Shown: positions 8,965 through 18,523, numbered from the stretch's first letter. The stretch: 64,000 nucleotides of DNA from Paludibacter sp. 47-17 (GCA_001898935.1 MKVT01000014.1:248001-312000), one strand, 5' to 3'. Program-made: numbers and translations. Notes: generated by a model not told the origin, from the sequence alone.

Positions 8965-9759
8965 TTACACCGAAACTTCGCCTTTGATGGGCGGGTGCGG
9001 GTTGTAGTCGGTCAATTCGAAATCGTCGTACTTAAAACCAAAAATATCAGTCACATCCGGATTGATTTTCATGCTGGGTAACGGTCGCGGCTCGCGCGAC
9101 AGCTGGAGCCGTACCTGCTCCATATGGTTCATATAAATGTGTGCATCGCCAAAGGTATGAATAAATTCACCCGGCTTCAACCCGGTTACCTGCGCCATCA
9201 TTTGCAGCAATAATGCATACGATGCTATATTAAAAGGCACGCCCAGAAAAATATCGGCACTTCGCTGGTATAATTGCAGGCTAAGCTTACCATCGACAAC
9301 GTAAAACTGGAAAAATGCGTGGCAAGGCGGCAGGTTCATATTCGGCAGATCGGCCACATTCCATGCGCTTACGATGATCCGCCGCGAATCGGGGTTGGTT
9401 TTCAAGGCTGTTACCACTTCAGCGATCTGATCCACCGATCCTCCCTTGTAATCGGGCCACGAACGCCACTGATAGCCATAGATATGTCCCAGATCGCCGT
9501 TTTCGTCGGCCCATTCGTTCCAGATCCTCACGCCATTATCCTGTAAATACTTCACATTGGTATCGCCATTCAGAAACCACAACAATTCGTGTATGATCGA
9601 TTTAAGGTGTAATTTTTTGGTTGTCACACATGGAAAACCCTCGGAAAGATCAAACCGCATCTGATGTCCGAATACCGAGATGGTGCCGGTACCTGTCCGG
9701 TCGGACTTCAATGCACCCTCGTCGAGCACCCGTTGTAAAAGATCTAAATATTGTTTCAT
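8965..9759 (-). CDS. thyA: thymidylate synthase
   Basis: 264 residues, the classic folate-dependent ThyA length. Converts dUMP to dTMP using methylene-tetrahydrofolate, producing dihydrofolate for FolA. Motifs: [28 protein letters not shown], catalytic Cys in [31 protein letters not shown], and the C-terminal end PIKGEVSV. It follows the porE-like gene by 8 bases and is probably co-transcribed with it. Confidence 0.97.
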   Translation of the reverse strand: MKQYLDLLQRVLDEGALKSDRTGTGTISVFGHQMRFDLSEGFPCVTTKKLHLKSIIHELLWFLNGDTNVKYLQDNGVRIWNEWADENGDLGHIYGYQWRSWPDYKGGSVDQIAEVVTALKTNPDSRRIIVSAWNVADLPNMNLPPCHAFFQFYVVDGKLSLQLYQRSADIFLGVPFNIASYALLLQMMAQVTGLKPGEFIHTFGDAHIYMNHMEQVRLQLSREPRPLPSMKINPDVTDIFGFKYDDFELTDYNPHPPIKGEVSV

Positions 9760-9767
9760 TTTTTCTG

Positions 9768-11753
9768 TTATTTATAATTCATACGTACAACCCTGAATTC
9801 GGTACGTCGGTTGATTTGATTGGCAATAGCCTGCTCGTCGGGTTGCAATGTAAGTATAAACGCCTGATTCAGTTCGGTATCCAGTGGCAAGAAGGGATAT
9901 TTCCGGGCTGTCTGTTCGTCCACTACAAAGGGTTTTTCCTCACCATAGCCCGTAGTAATAAGGCGTTCTTTATCCACTCCCGCATTGATAAGATAATCGA
10001 CAACCGACTGCGCCCTTTTTTGAGACAGCAACTGGTTGGCTTCGTTATTACCTATATAATCGGTATGTGCGCTTATTTCAATAAGCGTATTCGGATTATC
10101 GTTGAATACTCCCAGCAGTTCCTGGAGGCCGGCTTCCGAATCGGGACGCAGGTCCCACTTTGCAAACTCAAAGAAGATGTTGTCGAGTTGTACCGGCCGG
10201 AATACGGCAGGCAAGCTCATATCCACCGTAAAAATCTTGCTATCGGTAACCCCTTCGCTCGACAAGCGAGCCGATTTATTCAGGAACCCACGGGCGGTGG
10301 CCAGCATCACGCATTCCATATTTTTATCAATCGTGATGCGGTAGCTTCCGTCGCGCCGCACCCTCACTTTCGTATTCTGTCCCGTATTGCTCACCAAGCG
10401 TACCATTGCATCCGGAATAGGCATATTTTTATCGTCGGTAACAATTCCTTGCACAATAACCTCCATAGCCGGTAATTCGAAGCGATACACAGCATCGTGT
10501 CCCCTCCGTTCGCCCCGGTTCGACGAAAAATAACCAGCTTCCCGCTTGCCCTCGAACACCATTCCGAAATCATCGTAGTTCGAATTCAGCGGAACGCCCA
10601 TATTGGTTACCACCCATACCGAATCTTTCATCACTGCTCTGAACAGATCCAACCCTCCCAGGCCCGGCAAGCCGTTGGACGAAAAATACAGCGCCGTATC
10701 GCCCCTCATCACCGGGAATAATTCATCGCCCGGCGTGTTGATGGCAGGTCCCAGGTTTTCGATAAATTTCAGCTCGGCCCCCTCCAGTTTGCCTTTCCAG
10801 ATATCTTTCCCTCCCTGGCCTCCCGGCGCATCGGAAACGAAATATAGTGTTTGCCCGTCGGCCGAAACAGCCGGATGTGCAACACTGATGGTGCTATCCT
10901 TAAATACCGTCAGGGCCTTCGGTTCGGTCCATTCCCCTCCGGCTCTCGACGAAAACATCACCTCGACATTGGCTTTAGTATCGGCTTTTTGCGGAGCCCG
11001 GGTAAAATACATCGTTTTACCGTCGGAAGTAAATGACAAGGCGCCAATATCGTTTCCTTGCGAAAACGCTTCGGAAAACACGTTTTCGGGCTTACTCCAC
11101 TTACCATTTGCATCCTTTTTTTGAGAATAAATCACCGAGTTGGGCTGCGCCGTCACCCGGTTGGGTTCGCTCTTTTTCTTGGGATCGGAAAGCGTGGAGC
11201 TAAAATAAAGCACTTCGGTATCGTTGCCCTGAAATGCAGGAGAAAAAAAATGGGTATTGCGTTTATACAACGACGGTTCGCGCCGCACGACATAGCGCGT
11301 GGGCCTGGCCCGCCATTCAGCCGCTTTCCCGGTAGCAATCAAACCATTGGCGGCCAACACATTCAGCGAGTCGTGCCCCAGGTAAATGCGGTAATTTTTC
11401 TGGGCATCGGCATATTTTGCGTTCCGGTGCAAGGCACGGGCCAATTGCAGGTACACCGCACTATCGGCATAATTCATACGCACAGCACGCTGGTACATGG
11501 CATCGGAGCGGTTGTTGTTGAGCAACCGTAAACACTCGGCCTGCTGAAAGGCCAGACGAGCTTTCAGCGGACGATCGGACGACGGAACCTTATTGTACAA
11601 CCGGTTGTAGAGCTGCGAGGCTTCGCTGTACTGGCCGGCTGCAAACACCTGATCGGCTTTTTCAATACGCGACTTGATACTGCACCCTGTCGTGAGCAAC
11701 AAGGGCAGTACCAGGAAAATCCAGTTTTTATTACGGAACGAATTCAGTCGCAT
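9768..11753 (-). CDS. porE: PorE-like T9SS envelope lipoprotein (TPR, PD40 propeller, CRD, OmpA)
   Basis: 661 residues, lipoprotein signal with lipobox LLTTGC. Order of domains: TPR-like helices (about 30-135), PD40/WD40-like beta-propeller blades (about 165-410, for example [13 protein letters not shown] and [16 protein letters not shown]), a carboxypeptidase-regulatory-like domain (about 430-510) and a C-terminal OmpA peptidoglycan-binding domain ([26 protein letters not shown]). This exact order and length match PorE, which anchors the T9SS machine to peptidoglycan. T9SS cargo genes elsewhere in the window fit. Paralogous OmpA/PD40 proteins exist, so the symbol is probable rather than certain. 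Confidence 0.75.
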   Translation of the reverse strand: MRLNSFRNKNWIFLVLPLLLTTGCSIKSRIEKADQVFAAGQYSEASQLYNRLYNKVPSSDRPLKARLAFQQAECLRLLNNNRSDAMYQRAVRMNYADSAVYLQLARALHRNAKYADAQKNYRIYLGHDSLNVLAANGLIATGKAAEWRARPTRYVVRREPSLYKRNTHFFSPAFQGNDTEVLYFSSTLSDPKKKSEPNRVTAQPNSVIYSQKKDANGKWSKPENVFSEAFSQGNDIGALSFTSDGKTMYFTRAPQKADTKANVEVMFSSRAGGEWTEPKALTVFKDSTISVAHPAVSADGQTLYFVSDAPGGQGGKDIWKGKLEGAELKFIENLGPAINTPGDELFPVMRGDTALYFSSNGLPGLGGLDLFRAVMKDSVWVVTNMGVPLNSNYDDFGMVFEGKREAGYFSSNRGERRGHDAVYRFELPAMEVIVQGIVTDDKNMPIPDAMVRLVSNTGQNTKVRVRRDGSYRITIDKNMECVMLATARGFLNKSARLSSEGVTDSKIFTVDMSLPAVFRPVQLDNIFFEFAKWDLRPDSEAGLQELLGVFNDNPNTLIEISAHTDYIGNNEANQLLSQKRAQSVVDYLINAGVDKERLITTGYGEEKPFVVDEQTARKYPFLPLDTELNQAFILTLQPDEQAIANQINRRTEFRVVRMNYK

Positions 11754-11766
11754 TCATTTAAAAGTT

Positions 11767-13014
11767 CTAAATCAATTCGTGTATCACCAGTCCCGAGCGT
11801 AATTTAGGCTCGAACCAGGTAGTTTTCGGCGGCATGATATTACCCGTGTCGGCAATATCGATCAACTGTTGCATCGAAACCGGGTAAAGCGCCAATGCCA
11901 CTTTCATTTCGCCGCTATCGACACGCCGTTGCAATTCGCCTAATCCACGTATTCCTCCAACAAAATCGATACGCTTATCGGTACGTAAATCTTTTATTCC
12001 CAACACTTCATCTAAAATCAGATTCGACGAAATAGTTACATCCAGCACGCCAATCGGGTCGTTATCGTTGTACCGGCCCTCCTTCGCGGTAAGCGAGTAC
12101 CACTCACCCGAGAGGTATAACGCAAAATTGTGCAGTTTATTGGGTTTATAAATTTCGGATCCCTTATGTGTGACCTCAAAATTCCCGGACAGTTTGTGTA
12201 AAAATTCCGCATCGGTCAATCCGTTCAGATCCTTCACCACCCGGTTGTAATCGATAATCGTTAACTGATTGTCGGGGAAACATACCGCCATAAAGTAATT
12301 ATACTCTTCGTCGCCGGTATGATCCGGATTCTGCAGGCGTTTCTCGTTGCCCACCAATGCCGCTGCGGCGCTCCGGTGATGCCCGTCGGCAATATACAAC
12401 GATGGTATTTCAGCAAAAATATCGGTAATACGCCGAATGGTAGCCTCATCGCTTATTACCCAGAAGTGATGGCCAAAACCGTCGCCCGGTGCAATAAAAT
12501 CATACTCCGGTTCGCCTTCGATTACCGATTTGACGATCGCATCGAGTTCGGCATGATGGGGATAGGCAAAAAACACAGGTTCGATGTTCGCATTATTCAC
12601 ACGGACATGCTTCATCCGGTCTTCCTCTTTGTCCTTACGGGTAAGTTCGTGTTTTTTAATATTTCCCTGCATATAATCCTCCACACTCGCGCACACAACC
12701 AGTCCGTACTGGGTGCGACCATTCATGGTTTGGGCATACACATAATATTGCTCCCGGCTATCCTGAACCAGCCATCCATTCTGTTTGAAAGCAGTATAGT
12801 TTTCCAATGCTTTCCGATACACCTTCTCGTGATGCTCATCGAAGCCCGGTTCAAAATCGATTTCGGGTTTGATGATGTGATACAAGGATTTTGGATTTCC
12901 TTCGGCCTCGGCACGAGCTTCTTCTGAATTCAGCACATCGTAGGGACGCGACGCAACTTGTTCGACCAGCTCACGGGGCGGGCGAATACCTTTAAAGGGT
13001 TTAATAACAGCCAT
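11767..13014 (-). CDS. DUF1015 family protein
   Basis: 415 residues from ATG 13014 (MAVIKPFKGIRPPRELVEQVASRPYD), the conserved N-terminus of DUF1015; the open frame continues 85 codons upstream, but that part is unlike the family and overlaps the divergent GH53 region. Conserved motifs: RPYDVLNSEEARAEAEGNP, IADGHHRSAAAA, DLRTDKRIDFVGG. A role in serine metabolism has been suggested from gene neighbourhoods in related genomes; nothing here confirms it. It lies 13 bp upstream of the porE-like gene. Confidence 0.85.
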   Translation of the reverse strand: MAVIKPFKGIRPPRELVEQVASRPYDVLNSEEARAEAEGNPKSLYHIIKPEIDFEPGFDEHHEKVYRKALENYTAFKQNGWLVQDSREQYYVYAQTMNGRTQYGLVVCASVEDYMQGNIKKHELTRKDKEEDRMKHVRVNNANIEPVFFAYPHHAELDAIVKSVIEGEPEYDFIAPGDGFGHHFWVISDEATIRRITDIFAEIPSLYIADGHHRSAAAALVGNEKRLQNPDHTGDEEYNYFMAVCFPDNQLTIIDYNRVVKDLNGLTDAEFLHKLSGNFEVTHKGSEIYKPNKLHNFALYLSGEWYSLTAKEGRYNDNDPIGVLDVTISSNLILDEVLGIKDLRTDKRIDFVGGIRGLGELQRRVDSGEMKVALALYPVSMQQLIDIADTGNIMPPKTTWFEPKLRSGLVIHELI

Positions 13015-13049
13015 ACTCTTTATTTTTGACGTTTTTTTGTAAGATGGCG

Positions 13050-13057
13050 CAAAATTA
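13050..13057 (-). promoter_or_regulatory. -7 element upstream of the DUF1015 gene
   Basis: The minus strand reads TAATTTTG, placing the transcript start about 30 bases before ATG 13014 and supporting that shorter start. No -33 match. Confidence 0.45.
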
Positions 13058-13135
13058 GTCAAAAAACTCGTAATTTTAACCCCCGGATAACTATTTGGCA
13101 ATAGGCCATGCTCCTTTAAAGTACAAACAACAAAC

Positions 13136-14395
13136 ATGAATTTAAACCCGCAATCCATGAGAAGATTATTCCTTTGGTGCCTGGCTATACTCTTGGCCAG
13201 CACCTTAACTGTACAACCTGTACATTCGCAATCGACGTTTGCCTTAGGCGCCGATGTGAGCTGGCTCACCGAAATGGAAGCGGCCGGCCGGTTCTTTTAC
13301 ACGCGCGAGGGGCAGCAAAAAGAATGCATGAGCCTGTTGCGCGACTTAGGAATGAACAGCATCCGGCTACGGGTATGGGTAAATCCCGCCGGAGGGTGGA
13401 ACGGCACTAAGGATGTGCTCGTAAAAGCCAGACGGGCTCACGAGCTGGGCATGCGCCTGATGATCGCCTTCCATTACAGTGATGATTGGGCCGATCCCGG
13501 CAAGCAAAAGAAACCTGCTGCCTGGGCCGGCCTTTCGTTTTCCGACCTTCAACAGGCAGTTTACAATCATACCTATGAAGTACTGGACTCGCTGAAAACA
13601 AACGGCATCACTCCCGAATGGGTACAGGTGGGGAATGAAACAGGGAATGGGATGTTGTGGGAAGACGGCAGGGCCTCGGTGTCCATGTCGAATTTCGCCA
13701 GGCTCTGCAATGCGGGTTTCGATGCTGTAAAAGCCCTTTTTCCGGATACCAAGGTACTTATTCATTTACACAACGGCTACGACAATGGGCTGTACCGATG
13801 GATGTTTGACGGACTGAAAAACAACGGAGCAAAGTACGATATGATCGGGATGTCGCTTTACCTCTCGTGGTCGCCCGACGATTGGAAAACGACAGTCGAC
13901 AAATGCAAAAGCAATATGATCGATATGGTTCAGCGGTATAGTAAAGAAGTGATGATTGTTGAAACCGGAATCAGCTGGGATTCGCCGGATGCATATTCGT
14001 TTTTAAAGTACCTGATTCAAGAAACCGGAACGGTAGGTAAAGGGGTGCTGTATTGGGAACCCCAGTCGTACCGGCAGTGGAAGGGCTATACCCTGGGAGC
14101 CTTCGACAATTCGGGACGGCCTACCCAGGCGCTCGACGCATTTCGGATGGCCAGTTCGCTGGAAGAAGTGGAAGATTCCGTAGAAATCACCTACGACAAC
14201 AGGTCAAAGAGGCTTTATTTCTCGGAGCCTGTCGGGCAACTACACATCTATTCTGCAGCCGGACGGCTTGAGAAAACAGCTTTCAATTTAAGCAGTATAA
14301 GGATCGACGCGCTGCCCCCGGGCGTGTATATACTCGAATATAGCAAAGAAACAGCCACCACTGCCGGTTTGAAACGACAGGTGTGGCTGTTGTAA
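13136..14395 (+). CDS. secreted GH53 endo-beta-1,4-galactanase with T9SS type A sorting domain
   Basis: 419 residues. Expected to cut beta-1,4-galactan side chains of pectin. Signal peptide VQPVHSQ near residue 32; ATG 13157 (MRRLFLWCLAILL) is an equally good start. The GH53 catalytic domain spans about 36-330, with acid/base Glu in WVQVGNETGNGM and nucleophile Glu in VMIVETGISWD. The last 70 residues (RLYFSEPVGQLHIYSAAGR, GVYILEY) form a type A T9SS C-terminal domain, so the enzyme should be exported and attached at the cell surface. No SusC/SusD pair is nearby, so it is not in a classical polysaccharide utilisation locus. Confidence 0.9.
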   Translation: MNLNPQSMRRLFLWCLAILLASTLTVQPVHSQSTFALGADVSWLTEMEAAGRFFYTREGQQKECMSLLRDLGMNSIRLRVWVNPAGGWNGTKDVLVKARRAHELGMRLMIAFHYSDDWADPGKQKKPAAWAGLSFSDLQQAVYNHTYEVLDSLKTNGITPEWVQVGNETGNGMLWEDGRASVSMSNFARLCNAGFDAVKALFPDTKVLIHLHNGYDNGLYRWMFDGLKNNGAKYDMIGMSLYLSWSPDDWKTTVDKCKSNMIDMVQRYSKEVMIVETGISWDSPDAYSFLKYLIQETGTVGKGVLYWEPQSYRQWKGYTLGAFDNSGRPTQALDAFRMASSLEEVEDSVEITYDNRSKRLYFSEPVGQLHIYSAAGRLEKTAFNLSSIRIDALPPGVYILEYSKETATTAGLKRQVWLL

Positions 14396-14413
14396 AATAC
14401 GGTTTAACTTCGG

Positions 14414-15694
14414 TTATAATCCGAAAGCCTTACGAATATCGTCTACCCGGTCGAGTTTTTCCCAGGTAAACAGCTCCACTTCACAATCGATCAACTTCGA
14501 AGAGTTCAGTTTAAACTGCTTGGTTACCAGCCGGGGAGTACGCCCCATGTGGCCGTAAGCGGCTGTTTCACGGTAAATCGGGTTACGCAATTTGAGCGTT
14601 TCTTCGATTTTACGTGGACGAAGATCGAATAATTCCTGCACTTTTTCGGCAATTTTCCCATCCGAAAGCTGAACGGTTGCCGTACCGAAGGTATTTACAT
14701 ATACGTTCATCGGACGGGCAACTCCTATCGCATAGGCCACCTGCACCAGTACTTCGCCGGCAACCCCGGCAGCTACCAGGTTTTTGGCAATATGACGGGC
14801 TGCATATGCGGCAGAACGATCGACCTTGGAGGGGTCTTTTCCCGAAAATGCTCCACCTCCATGCGCACCTTTTCCGCCATACGTATCCACAATTATTTTG
14901 CGCCCCGTAAGACCGGTATCCCCGTGCGGACCCCCGATTACAAATTTACCGGTAGGATTAACATGCAGGATATAACCATCCTGAATCAGCAAATCAAATT
15001 GCGGATCGAGAGCTTTAACCCTGGGAATAAGATAGTTTTGAACATCTTCCCGGATTGCAGCCACCATTGCACTATCGGCATCTTCCTGCGAAACAGTATC
15101 CGATGGCTGTATAAATTCATCGTGTTGGGTAGATACCACCAGCGTATGAACACGAACCGGCTTATTGTCGTCGTCGTATTCCACGGTTACCTGCGACTTG
15201 GAATCGGGACGCAGATAGGTCATCACCCGGCCTTCTTTACGAATAGCTGCCAGTTCTTCCACCAGGGCATGCGCCAGATCGAGCGCCACCGGCATCAGAT
15301 TCTTCGTTTCCTTTGTGGCATAACCAAACATCATACCCTGGTCGCCAGCTCCCTGGTCGTCGGGATTCCGGCGCTCAACACCCCGGTTGATATCGCCCGA
15401 CTGCTCATGAATGGCCGACAACACGCCACACGAGTCACCATCAAATTTGTAATCGCTTTTAGTATAACCAATTTCATTAATTACTTCACGCGCTACAGTG
15501 GGTACATCAACCCAGGCATCCGTTTTAACTTCACCGGCAATAATCACCTGCCCGGTAGTAACCAGGGTTTCGCATGCTACTTTTGAATTGGGGTCCTGTG
15601 CCAGCATATTATCCAGCACTGCATCGGAAATCTGATCGGCCACTTTATCGGGATGTCCTTCCGAAACCGATTCTGATGTAAATAAATAACTCAT
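14414..15694 (-). CDS. metK: S-adenosylmethionine synthetase
   Basis: 426 residues. Makes SAM from methionine and ATP. Motifs: [51 protein letters not shown] and the P-loop-like [20 protein letters not shown] promoter at 15866-15873 lies about 170 bases upstream, and the leader holds a SAM-II-type aptamer, so feedback control by SAM is expected. It converges with the GH53 gene across an 18-bp gap. Confidence 0.97.
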   Translation of the reverse strand: MSYLFTSESVSEGHPDKVADQISDAVLDNMLAQDPNSKVACETLVTTGQVIIAGEVKTDAWVDVPTVAREVINEIGYTKSDYKFDGDSCGVLSAIHEQSGDINRGVERRNPDDQGAGDQGMMFGYATKETKNLMPVALDLAHALVEELAAIRKEGRVMTYLRPDSKSQVTVEYDDDNKPVRVHTLVVSTQHDEFIQPSDTVSQEDADSAMVAAIREDVQNYLIPRVKALDPQFDLLIQDGYILHVNPTGKFVIGGPHGDTGLTGRKIIVDTYGGKGAHGGGAFSGKDPSKVDRSAAYAARHIAKNLVAAGVAGEVLVQVAYAIGVARPMNVYVNTFGTATVQLSDGKIAEKVQELFDLRPRKIEETLKLRNPIYRETAAYGHMGRTPRLVTKQFKLNSSKLIDCEVELFTWEKLDRVDDIRKAFGL

Positions 15695-15708
15695 CGTTTA
15701 TTTGATTT

Positions 15709-15798
15709 TTAATTATAACAACTTAACTGAAAATAATCACTTTCAGGAAAAATAAGGTGTATAATCGAACCGGTGAATACAGAAAAGGAGGGAAACAT
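15709..15798 (-). other. possible leader ORF between riboswitch and metK
   Basis: A 29-codon frame (starting MFPSFSVF, ending SCYN) begins right at the 3' end of the aptamer, after AAGG, and stops 14 bases before the metK ATG. Its translation could couple to metK. The Shine-Dalgarno-like AAGG is only one base from the ATG, and there is no homology evidence, so it may be chance. Confidence 0.25.
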
Positions 15799-15804
15799 AC
15801 CTTA
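15748..15804 (-). terminator. possible attenuator hairpin in the metK leader
   Basis: On the minus strand TAAGGT (15804-15799) can pair with ACCTTA (15758-15753), which is followed directly by five T. The loop is long (40 bases). The 5' arm touches the 3' end of the SAM-II-like aptamer, so it is a candidate expression platform. Confidence 0.3.
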
Positions 15805-15854
15805 CTTTTTAGCATTTTTTTCTGTGGTTGCAAGCGGTTCAAATCCTTCCACAT
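15803..15854 (-). ncRNA. SAM-II riboswitch candidate upstream of metK
   Basis: On the minus strand, in order: TGTGG, then GATTTGAACCGCTTGC, then CCACA, an A-rich stretch, and TGCTAAAAAG. TGTGG/CCACA can form P1. The loop AUUUGAACCGCUUG has the length and conserved positions of the SAM-II L1 loop, and the A-rich linker followed by GCUAAAAAG is the conserved 3' pseudoknot strand. It begins 12-13 bases after the -7 box and precedes metK, a logical SAM-responsive target. P1 has internal mismatches, so a covariance-model search is needed for certainty. Confidence 0.72.
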
Positions 15855-15865
15855 TATTTTCGCTG

Positions 15866-15873
15866 CAAAGATA
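15866..15873 (-). promoter_or_regulatory. -7 element of metK
   Basis: The minus strand reads TATCTTTGCAGC, a perfect -7 box. Transcription would begin at about 15858-15860, immediately before the aptamer. No clear -33 element. The rest of the gap up to 15996 shows nothing I can support. Confidence 0.65.
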
Positions 15874-15996
15874 ACACAACTGATAAACAATTCGGTCATT
15901 CGATTTATCTTATTTAAGAAACGACCACCAACTATTAACACCGGTTAACCTTCAGCAACTTTACAGAAAAACTCATTCCAGCTACCCATCAGGGCT

Positions 15997-16043
15997 GAAA
16001 AAGAGTCGGGGCTGTCCTCCTCCATGGTAAAGACGACAGCCCC
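15997..16043 (-). terminator. terminator after sodB
   Basis: On the minus strand GGGGCTGTC (16043-16035) pairs perfectly with GACAGCCCC (16016-16008), followed by GACTCTTTTTC. It begins 11 bases after the sodB stop. Confidence 0.75.
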
Positions 16044-16053
16044 GTTCTTCACT

Positions 16054-16629
16054 TTAATACCGCGACGAAACCACCTCCCAATTGACCAATTCCCACATGG
16101 CGGCGATATGATCGGGACGACGGTTCTGATAATCGAGATAGTAGGCATGTTCCCACACATCGAAGGTCAGCAGGGGTACGAGTCCGCGCGTTAGCGGAGT
16201 ACCGGCATTACTTTCTTTGGTGATCGAAAGGCGTCCTTCGGCATCTTTCACCAGCCAGGCCCATCCCGAACCAAACAAGGTAGTTGCGGCTTTTGCAAAT
16301 TCGGCCTTAAAATTGTCGAACGAACCAAACGCTTCGTTAATGGCAGTTGCAAGGGCGGCGGAAGGTTGCGATCCCTTAACCGGGGTGAGGGAATTGAAAT
16401 AGAAAGTATGATTCCACACCTGCGCGGCATTGTTGAAAATCGGGCCGTCCGACTTCTTCACAATCGTTTCCAGGTCGGCATTTTCAAACTCAGTTCCGGG
16501 AACCAACCCGTTGAGATTATTAACATAAGCCTGATGGTGCTTACCATAGTGAAACTTAATGGTTTCTTCGCTGATAACGGGTGTCAGCGCATCGTGTGCA
16601 TACGGCAATTCGGGTAAAACAAAAGTCAT
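16054..16629 (-). CDS. sodB: superoxide dismutase, Fe-type
   Basis: 191 residues. Dismutates superoxide to oxygen and hydrogen peroxide in the cytoplasm. Metal ligands are visible: His in KFHYGKHHQAY, His in QVWNHTFYF, and Asp/His in DVWEHAYYLDYQNRRPDH. The NNAAQVWNH context (Gln near residue 70) favours the iron or cambialistic type. Presence suggests an aerotolerant or oxygen-exposed lifestyle. It stands as a single gene with its own terminator. Confidence 0.95.
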   Translation of the reverse strand: MTFVLPELPYAHDALTPVISEETIKFHYGKHHQAYVNNLNGLVPGTEFENADLETIVKKSDGPIFNNAAQVWNHTFYFNSLTPVKGSQPSAALATAINEAFGSFDNFKAEFAKAATTLFGSGWAWLVKDAEGRLSITKESNAGTPLTRGLVPLLTFDVWEHAYYLDYQNRRPDHIAAMWELVNWEVVSSRY

Positions 16630-16781
16630 AGCAATACTGTTTTAGTGATTATACAAGATAGTTACTCTCAAAACAATCCAAAAATCAACCGACCGACCTC
16701 GTTACAGAACCGGAGTTTTCCGTTTTCCTTATAAATTCTAAAAAAAAAGTTCAATAACTTGGTCGTCAATTAATTTATTAT

Positions 16782-16789
16782 CATCTTTG
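16782..16789 (+). promoter_or_regulatory. -7-like element upstream of the SPOR lipoprotein gene
   Basis: CATCTTTG followed by CA differs from TAnnTTTG only at the first base. The implied transcript start near 16795 lies downstream of the in-frame ATG at 16787 and so supports the ATG at 16826. Confidence 0.4.
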
Positions 16790-16825
16790 CACTGCAAATT
16801 TAGAAAATCATTTATAATAATCAAT

Positions 16826-17287
16826 ATGAATACAACATTTCGCATCTTTCTTTTTGCAGGAGTTATTTCTTTATCGCTGGTTTCCTGTAAATCCAAACAA
16901 AAAGTAACCGAAATTCCGGCTGCCAACGTACCGGCTACCACCGAAACAACTCCGGTAGTTTCGCCCCGCACCGCAACTACACGTACTACCACCACGCAGC
17001 CCGAAGTGACCCGTAGCGAATCGTTCCGGTTGGCCGACGGCGAAACCAACTCGGCTGCCATGAACAAGAAATACCATGTGGTTGTAGGAGCATTTGGAAA
17101 TCACGACAACGCCCGTCGTCTGCGCACTACCTTGAGCAATCAGGGAAACAACGCCTTCACCGTGCAAAACGACAGTGGTATGTTGCGCGTAATCATTGCT
17201 TCGTTCGACGAATATGCACAGGCAAAAGCCCATATCGATCAGATTAAGAGCACCTACGCCGATGCATGGGTGCTGGTTCAGAAATAA
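16826..17287 (+). CDS. SPOR-domain lipoprotein
   Basis: 153 residues from ATG 16826. Lipoprotein signal with lipobox SLVSC (Cys about residue 21). A Thr/Pro-rich linker (about 30-75) precedes a C-terminal SPOR domain (about 78-152: YHVVVGAFGNHDNARRLRTTL, VIIASFDEYAQAKAHI), which in known proteins binds denuded peptidoglycan at division sites. It should be periplasmic and membrane-anchored. It is followed 3 bases later by a ZIP transporter, so the two are probably co-transcribed. Confidence 0.85.
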   Translation: MNTTFRIFLFAGVISLSLVSCKSKQKVTEIPAANVPATTETTPVVSPRTATTRTTTTQPEVTRSESFRLADGETNSAAMNKKYHVVVGAFGNHDNARRLRTTLSNQGNNAFTVQNDSGMLRVIIASFDEYAQAKAHIDQIKSTYADAWVLVQK

Positions 17288-17290
17288 TAT

Positions 17291-18049
17291 ATGGATCAAC
17301 TTTTATATACGATAATTGCATTGCTGGCTGCCAGTGTGGGAAGTGTTACCCTCAGTGGCAGTTTGCTTTTACTGAACAACAAGTGGCTGGGGAAGGTATC
17401 GAATTACCTGCTTTACCTGGCCGGTGGCACCTTGCTGGGTTCGGCGATGTTGGGATTAATCCCCGAAGCAACCGAAAGCTTGCATGTACATGAAGCACTG
17501 GCCTGGGTATTGGGAGGGATTCTGATTTTCTTTCTGCTGGAAAAAATCATTCTGTGGCGGATGTGCCACGACGATAATTGTGAGCGCCAGATTCATGCCG
17601 CTGCTCCCATGATTATTATTGGCGATGCGGTACATAATGCGATCGACGGTGTGGTAATTGCCGCATCCTTTCTTACTTCAACCGAACTGGGGATTTTTGT
17701 CACTTTTTCGGTATTGTTGCACGAGATTCCGCAGGAACTGGGCGATTTCGGAATTCTTATCAAAAGCGGATACCCACGCAGGAAGGCACTCTTGATGAAC
17801 CTCTTATCGGGGAGCAGCGCACTGGTAGCCGGTATTGCAGCTTATTTCCTGCTCGAACAGATGGAAGCCTATATACCGTATGCACTGACGATTGCGGCTG
17901 CTAGTTTTCTGTATGTATCGATGGCCGACCTGATTCCCGAGATGCACAAAGAGACCAAGCCCCGCGAATCGGTCATCCAGCTTTTACTCATCATAATTGG
18001 TGTAGCACTCATTGCCATGGCGGTAGCCGGGCATGCACATGCACACTGA
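17291..18049 (+). CDS. ZIP family divalent metal transporter
   Basis: 252 residues with about eight membrane segments. Characteristic metal-site helices: GDAVHNAIDGVVIAASF (TM4) and LLHEIPQELGDFGILI (TM5), with His/Asp/Glu ligands of the zinc/iron permease family. A short cytoplasmic loop contains MCHDDNCERQIH, which could sense metal. It probably imports zinc or iron. The Ala/His-rich end (AGHAHAH) is typical of metal transporters. Confidence 0.9.
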   Translation: MDQLLYTIIALLAASVGSVTLSGSLLLLNNKWLGKVSNYLLYLAGGTLLGSAMLGLIPEATESLHVHEALAWVLGGILIFFLLEKIILWRMCHDDNCERQIHAAAPMIIIGDAVHNAIDGVVIAASFLTSTELGIFVTFSVLLHEIPQELGDFGILIKSGYPRRKALLMNLLSGSSALVAGIAAYFLLEQMEAYIPYALTIAAASFLYVSMADLIPEMHKETKPRESVIQLLLIIIGVALIAMAVAGHAHAH

Positions 18050-18094
18050 TACGTAGTGATTGGTTTTTGTTTATTCATCTTTTAATTTGTGCTT

Positions 18095-18517
18095 ATGGCT
18101 GAGAAACATAGTATTATTACCGAATGGAAAGAAGGGATGGCCTTCGAGACCAATATCAATGGTCATATTATCAGAATGGACGCGCCTGTTGAAGGCGGAG
18201 GCACTAACTCGGGACCGGGACCGAAAAAGTTGCAGATGGTTTCGCTAAGTGGTTGTACGGGAATGGATATCGTTTCAATACTAAAAAAAATGAGGGTTGA
18301 AATCGAAGGTTTATCCATCGAAGTCCAGGGCGAACTGGCCGACGAACACCCGAGGTATTATACCTCTATGCACGTAATCTACCATATAAAAGGAAAAAAC
18401 CTTCCGCTAGACAAGCTAGAGAAGGCTGTTAAAATGTCGGAAGATACCTATTGTGGTGTTCGGGCCCTTTATTCCAAAGCAATTCCCATGACTTCCGAAA
18501 TCCGTATTGAAGAATAA
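18095..18517 (+). CDS. OsmC/Ohr family protein
   Basis: 140 residues from ATG 18095; a GTG two codons earlier (18089) is an alternative. The family contains thiol peroxidases that reduce organic hydroperoxides. The two redox cysteines are present in SLSGCTGMDIVSIL and SEDTYCGVRALY. The N-terminus (ITEWKEGMAFETNINGH) and the segment GGGTNSGPGPKKLQ fit the YhfA-like OsmC subgroup. Close to the sodB gene, but on the other strand with separate control. Confidence 0.88.
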   Translation: MAEKHSIITEWKEGMAFETNINGHIIRMDAPVEGGGTNSGPGPKKLQMVSLSGCTGMDIVSILKKMRVEIEGLSIEVQGELADEHPRYYTSMHVIYHIKGKNLPLDKLEKAVKMSEDTYCGVRALYSKAIPMTSEIRIEE

Positions 18518-18523
18518 CGCGGT

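Noticed and set aside
13015-13269. 85-codon N-terminal extension of the DUF1015 frame
   Set aside because: The family N-terminus starts at 13014, the -7 box at 13050-13057 lies inside the extension, and the extension overlaps the GH53 start region.
15831-15850. GGTTCAAATCC on the plus strand, like a tRNA T-loop
   Set aside because: The flanking bases do not form the five-pair T stem, and no acceptor stem or CCA is near; the complementary strand fits SAM-II.
15723-15941. 72-codon minus-strand frame across the metK leader
   Set aside because: It covers the -7 box and the riboswitch, whose conserved blocks explain the sequence better.
15945-16160. 71-codon frame on the minus strand overlapping the sodB end
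   Set aside because: It runs through the sodB terminator hairpin and overlaps sodB out of frame; no start signal and no family resemblance.
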